Positions 61,305-64,000 of a stretch of DNA of 64,000 nt are shown here, piece by piece; within the stretch, counting starts at the first letter, position 1, and every line of letters starts with the position of its first letter. Source of the DNA: Compostimonas suwonensis (GTDB taxonomy: Bacteria > Actinomycetota > Actinomycetes > Actinomycetales > Microbacteriaceae). The position numbers and the translations under genes were made by a program. The notes below the pieces were generated by a model. The model saw nothing but the letters and a program-made list of their open reading frames with translations. It had not been told where the DNA came from and ran no database searches. The DNA lies in contig NZ_PGFB01000004.1 of assembly GCF_002797855.1 (NCBI RefSeq), positions 488,194-552,193 of the forward strand, given 5' to 3'.

Positions 61305-63740
61305 CTAGCTGAGCGCGGTGAGCGTCAGCGTGGCCTGGTACGTTCCGTCCGTGACCTCGACGGGGATGTCCAGCTCGAGTCCTGCGCCGAGCTTGGCCGA
61401 GCCGCGGGTGTGACCGGTCGCGGCCGAACCGAGGGTCGACGAGGCCGAGAGGCCGTCGCCCGAGACGAAGCCGGACTCGACCTTGTCACCGGCGACGGCG
61501 TCGCCGCCGGCCTCGACGACGGACGGGGTCCATCCGAGGTACTTGCCCGAGAACGACTCGTCACCCGAGGTGAAGTCGCTGACCTGAGCCGAGATCGACC
61601 ACTGCGGACCGTTCAGACGGGTGTCCGTCACGCGGATCGGGTTGATCGAGCCCTCGGCCGAGTAGTGGTCGCCCGACTCGACGGCGGTACCGAGGTCGAC
61701 GAGACCGTTGGTTCCGTCGACGGCCCAGATGAACTCGCCTGCCGCCGCCTGGGGAACCGTGACCTGCAGCTGCTGGGTGTCGACGTCCGGGGTCTCGGCG
61801 CGGTTGAGCGTGACCTTGTCGACCACGCTGTTCACCGGCTTGTCGGTGCCGTTGGCCTGGCTGCGGAGCGTGGTGACAGTGATCTCCTCGTCGGTGATGT
61901 CGATGGCGCTGTAGTTGCGCACTCGTTCCTGGTTGGCGACCGAGAGCCACCAGAAGCCCTGCGACTGGAGGTCGTAGTACTTCGAGCCCGATGCCGAGTT
62001 CGCCGTCACGTACAGCACCCCGCCGGGACCCGCGGTGACCGTGTCGGCGCCGGCGGCCTCATCCGCATTCGCCTTCTCGCCGTTGCGCAGCAGGTAGCTG
62101 CGCGCGTAGCTGTGGTCGTGACCCTGCAGCACGAGGTCGAACCCGAGCTCGGAGAACAGCGTGGGAAGCACGTTGCGGCGGTCTTCGACGTCGCCGTCCG
62201 TGGCGTGCGGGCCACCCGAGTAGATCGAGTGGTGGAACGCGATGACCTTCCACTTCGCCTCGTCACCGTGCTCCGCGACGACGTCGCGGATCCAGCGGGT
62301 GTGCGAGGTGTAGTCGCGGCTGTTCGAGTTGATGTCGAGGAAGAGGACGCCCTTGTGGATGAACCAGTAGTCGCCACCCGAGCCGCTGCTCGACCCCGGG
62401 CCGGCCGTGCGGTCGGTGTTGGGGGTGTTGAAGTGCTGCTCGTACGCCTTGGAGCCCACGTCGTGGTTTCCGTTGGTCGCGACGAACGGGATCTGACGCA
62501 GCTCGTCCGGCTGCAGGAACGCGGTGTAGTGGCTCTCGTTGCCCGCTGTCTCGACCTGGTCGCCGGCCGAGAAGAGCAGCTCGGCGTCCGGGTACGCGGT
62601 GGTGGAGACATCCAGGGTGTCGGCCCATCCCGCGGTGTCGTTCGGGATGTTGCCCGAGGAGCCGATCTGCGGGTCGCCGTAGAAGAGGAAGTTGAAGTCG
62701 CCCTCGAACTCCTGCGTGCGGAACGAGTACATGCTCGACCAGTTGCCCTCGGAGCCCACGCGGTACACGTAGGAAGTGTTCTCCTGCAGGTCCGTGAAGG
62801 TCGCGAAGCGGTTGAACTCGCCGCTCGTCGTCGGTCCGCCGGTCGCCGTGACGGTCCTCGACGATGCGGGGAACGCGCCGGCGACGACACCCGAGGCGAG
62901 GCCGATCTGCGCGACCTGGGTCGTGTCCGTCGACGAGTACCAGGCGAGGTTGCGCTGGGTCTCGTCGCCTGCCACGCCGAGGATGATGTCGGAGAGGACC
63001 GGGCCGCCCGTGGGCTTGAGCACGGGGGTCAGGGTCTTGACGTCGAGGTAGGCGTCCGAGCTCGACTCGCGATCCTGGTAGAGGGCGATCGCGATCGTGT
63101 TCGTGCCCGCCTGCAGGGCGGTGGCAGGGATCGTGAACGAGGAGGACACGGGGTCGCCACCGCCGGTGCCCGCGTAGACGAGGTTGCGTTCGGCCTCGAC
63201 GGCGGCCTCGACACGCGCGTCGGCGTATCCGGCGACCTTGGTGCCGTTCACGAAGACCTGCACGGCGTCGTCGTAGGTCATGGTCGCGCGCAGGCCGTCG
63301 ACACCGGCGAGCTGCTCGGCGGTGAGGTCGAAGCTCGAACGGAAGTGGAAGGTCTTCACGTCGGGGAACGCCGTGCCGTTGATGTACTGGTTGAGGCGCG
63401 TGCCGATCGTGAGGCCGGCACCGATGTTCGTGCCACCGTTCTTGACGCCGAAGCTGCCCTTCGCCGACTTCCATGAGGTGTCGGCGAAGCCCGCCTTGGT
63501 CCAGACGAGGCGGTCGCTGTTGCCGGCGGCCGGATCGGTGTTGTTGTCCGAGTACTTCCACGTCGTCGACGCGGTGCTCAGGAACGTGTCGGGGTAGCTG
63601 GTGGCAGCCCCCGCGCTGGTTGCGCCCACCGTGAGGAAACCGGCGGACAGGGTGACGAGTCCGAGCGCGGCGATCGCGCCCGTGATGAGACGTCTTCTTC
63701 TCTCGCGCGGGCGCGTGCCCGCGACTGGTGCATTTTCCAT
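61305..63740 (-). CDS. Secreted purple-acid-phosphatase-like metallophosphoesterase
   Basis: 811 aa. ATG 63740 has GGGAGG 5 nt upstream. The signal peptide follows a basic run (RRRRLITGAIAALGLVTLSAGFLTVGATSAGAA, residues ~17-50). Residues ~55-230 form a beta-rich domain with SYPDTFLSTASTTWKYSD and repeated FVNG-type strands; ~245-345 is a fibronectin-like/PAP N-terminal domain (LAWYSSTDTTQVAQIG). The catalytic domain has GDPQIG (near 353), SAGDQVETAGNE (392), NGNHDVG (425), AFHHSIYSGG (500) and LQGHDHSYARS (538), a full dinuclear metal site. The C-terminal ~200 residues are beta-sandwich units without an anchor. Probably releases phosphate from extracellular esters. Confidence 0.88.
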   Translation of the reverse strand: MENAPVAGTRPRERRRRLITGAIAALGLVTLSAGFLTVGATSAGAATSYPDTFLSTASTTWKYSDNNTDPAAGNSDRLVWTKAGFADTSWKSAKGSFGVKNGGTNIGAGLTIGTRLNQYINGTAFPDVKTFHFRSSFDLTAEQLAGVDGLRATMTYDDAVQVFVNGTKVAGYADARVEAAVEAERNLVYAGTGGGDPVSSSFTIPATALQAGTNTIAIALYQDRESSSDAYLDVKTLTPVLKPTGGPVLSDIILGVAGDETQRNLAWYSSTDTTQVAQIGLASGVVAGAFPASSRTVTATGGPTTSGEFNRFATFTDLQENTSYVYRVGSEGNWSSMYSFRTQEFEGDFNFLFYGDPQIGSSGNIPNDTAGWADTLDVSTTAYPDAELLFSAGDQVETAGNESHYTAFLQPDELRQIPFVATNGNHDVGSKAYEQHFNTPNTDRTAGPGSSSGSGGDYWFIHKGVLFLDINSNSRDYTSHTRWIRDVVAEHGDEAKWKVIAFHHSIYSGGPHATDGDVEDRRNVLPTLFSELGFDLVLQGHDHSYARSYLLRNGEKANADEAAGADTVTAGPGGVLYVTANSASGSKYYDLQSQGFWWLSVANQERVRNYSAIDITDEEITVTTLRSQANGTDKPVNSVVDKVTLNRAETPDVDTQQLQVTVPQAAAGEFIWAVDGTNGLVDLGTAVESGDHYSAEGSINPIRVTDTRLNGPQWSISAQVSDFTSGDESFSGKYLGWTPSVVEAGGDAVAGDKVESGFVSGDGLSASSTLGSAATGHTRGSAKLGAGLELDIPVEVTDGTYQATLTLTALS

Positions 63741-64000
63741 GAGGCCTCCCTTGATTTCCCGTCGTGACGGGAGTCGTGCCGACGTGCGTGTGCACGCGCG
63801 GCGCGGCAAAGCTATGGATGCCGTATGAATGAGCGGTGGACAGTCCGGGGCCATTCGGTGATCCACACCTGTCCAGTACACGCGTCCCTACCCCCACTCC
63901 GGGCTGCGGCTCTGTTCTGTTTCTGATCCGTTCCGCTTCTGAGTCCGCTTTAAACCACAAACGACGGAGGTCCTGTCCTGTTTCCGGTGTTCTGGTGGGT
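63741..64000. other. Upstream region of the secreted phosphatase
   Basis: 260 bp without a gene. The last part holds a cut copy of the 83-bp repeat family. No PhoP/PhoB-type direct repeats could be convincingly seen. Confidence 0.4.
63955..64000. repeat. 83-bp inverted-repeat family, copy C (cut by window end)
   Basis: CCACAAACGACGGAGGT (63955-63971) matches the left arm of copies A and B at most positions (core ACGACGGAG). The right arm would lie near 64037, outside the window. Confidence 0.45.

Overview
The window is a 64-kb piece of a high-GC actinobacterial chromosome, most likely from a member of the Microbacteriaceae (order Micrococcales). The family-level assignment is inferred from gene content: an acyl-CoA carboxylase with a separate epsilon subunit, a purK-purE-LCP block next to two GtrA genes, tandem cell-wall-binding-repeat-2 proteins, a nucleoside ABC/salvage array with orphan PTS subunits, and a huge LPxTG surface protein. 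No rRNA, tRNA, CRISPR array, insertion sequence or phage gene was seen. The DNA is mostly ordinary housekeeping sequence, with an accessory layer of surface proteins and small intergenic repeats.

Layout. 1-6.1 kb: the start of a secreted zinc metalloprotease (cut by the window edge), a membrane acyltransferase, two tandem 595-aa secreted proteins with cell-wall-binding repeats, and the deletion remnant of a third. 6.2-12.8 kb: surface-glycan genes (rmlB, rmlD, a double glycosyltransferase with a coiled-coil linker, a GT4 glycosyltransferase, an LCP ligase). 12.8-17.1 kb: purE, purK, two GtrA flippase-like proteins, a PH-domain membrane protein and birA. 17.3-26.6 kb: acyl-CoA carboxylase beta, epsilon and biotin-carrying alpha subunits plus maf, interrupted by a candidate structured RNA, a three-gene two-component system and an RNA methyltransferase. 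26.8-31 kb: an LpdA-like flavoprotein, purine nucleoside phosphorylase and a phosphopentose/phosphohexose mutase. 31-41.6 kb: ten minus-strand genes for nucleoside uptake (two BMP lipoproteins, ATPase, two permeases) and breakdown (cdd, deoA, add), with orphan PTS IIA and IIB. 41.7-44.2 kb: manC and a GDP-mannose-type glycosyltransferase. 44.4-48 kb: sdhCDAB. 48.2-57.2 kb: one gene for a 2975-aa sortase-anchored protein. 57.4-61.2 kb: a BrkB-family membrane protein, xthA, trpS and a HAD phosphatase. 61.3-63.7 kb: a secreted purple-acid-phosphatase-like enzyme.

How the parts work together. birA would biotinylate the alpha carboxylase subunit, which pairs with the beta and epsilon subunits to make malonyl- or methylmalonyl-CoA. 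The BMP/ABC system would import nucleosides; add, cdd, deoA, pnp and the mutase would feed bases to salvage and pentose phosphate to central metabolism. rmlBD, manC, the glycosyltransferases, GtrA proteins, acyltransferase and LCP protein fit assembly and attachment of rhamnose/mannose-containing wall polymers.

Features beyond ordinary annotation are: (1) an 83-bp inverted-repeat element present twice at exactly the same length plus a cut third copy at the window end, and two further intergenic palindromes with different arms; (2) a multi-hairpin, terminator-ended intergenic region at about 19.5 kb that looks like a small RNA gene; (3) about ten genes whose start codon lies 6-8 nt after a TANNNT-type -10 box with no properly spaced Shine-Dalgarno sequence, as expected for leaderless mRNAs; (4) the giant repeat adhesin; and (5) a perfect 16-bp palindrome beside an IdeR/DtxR-like iron box upstream of sdhCDAB.
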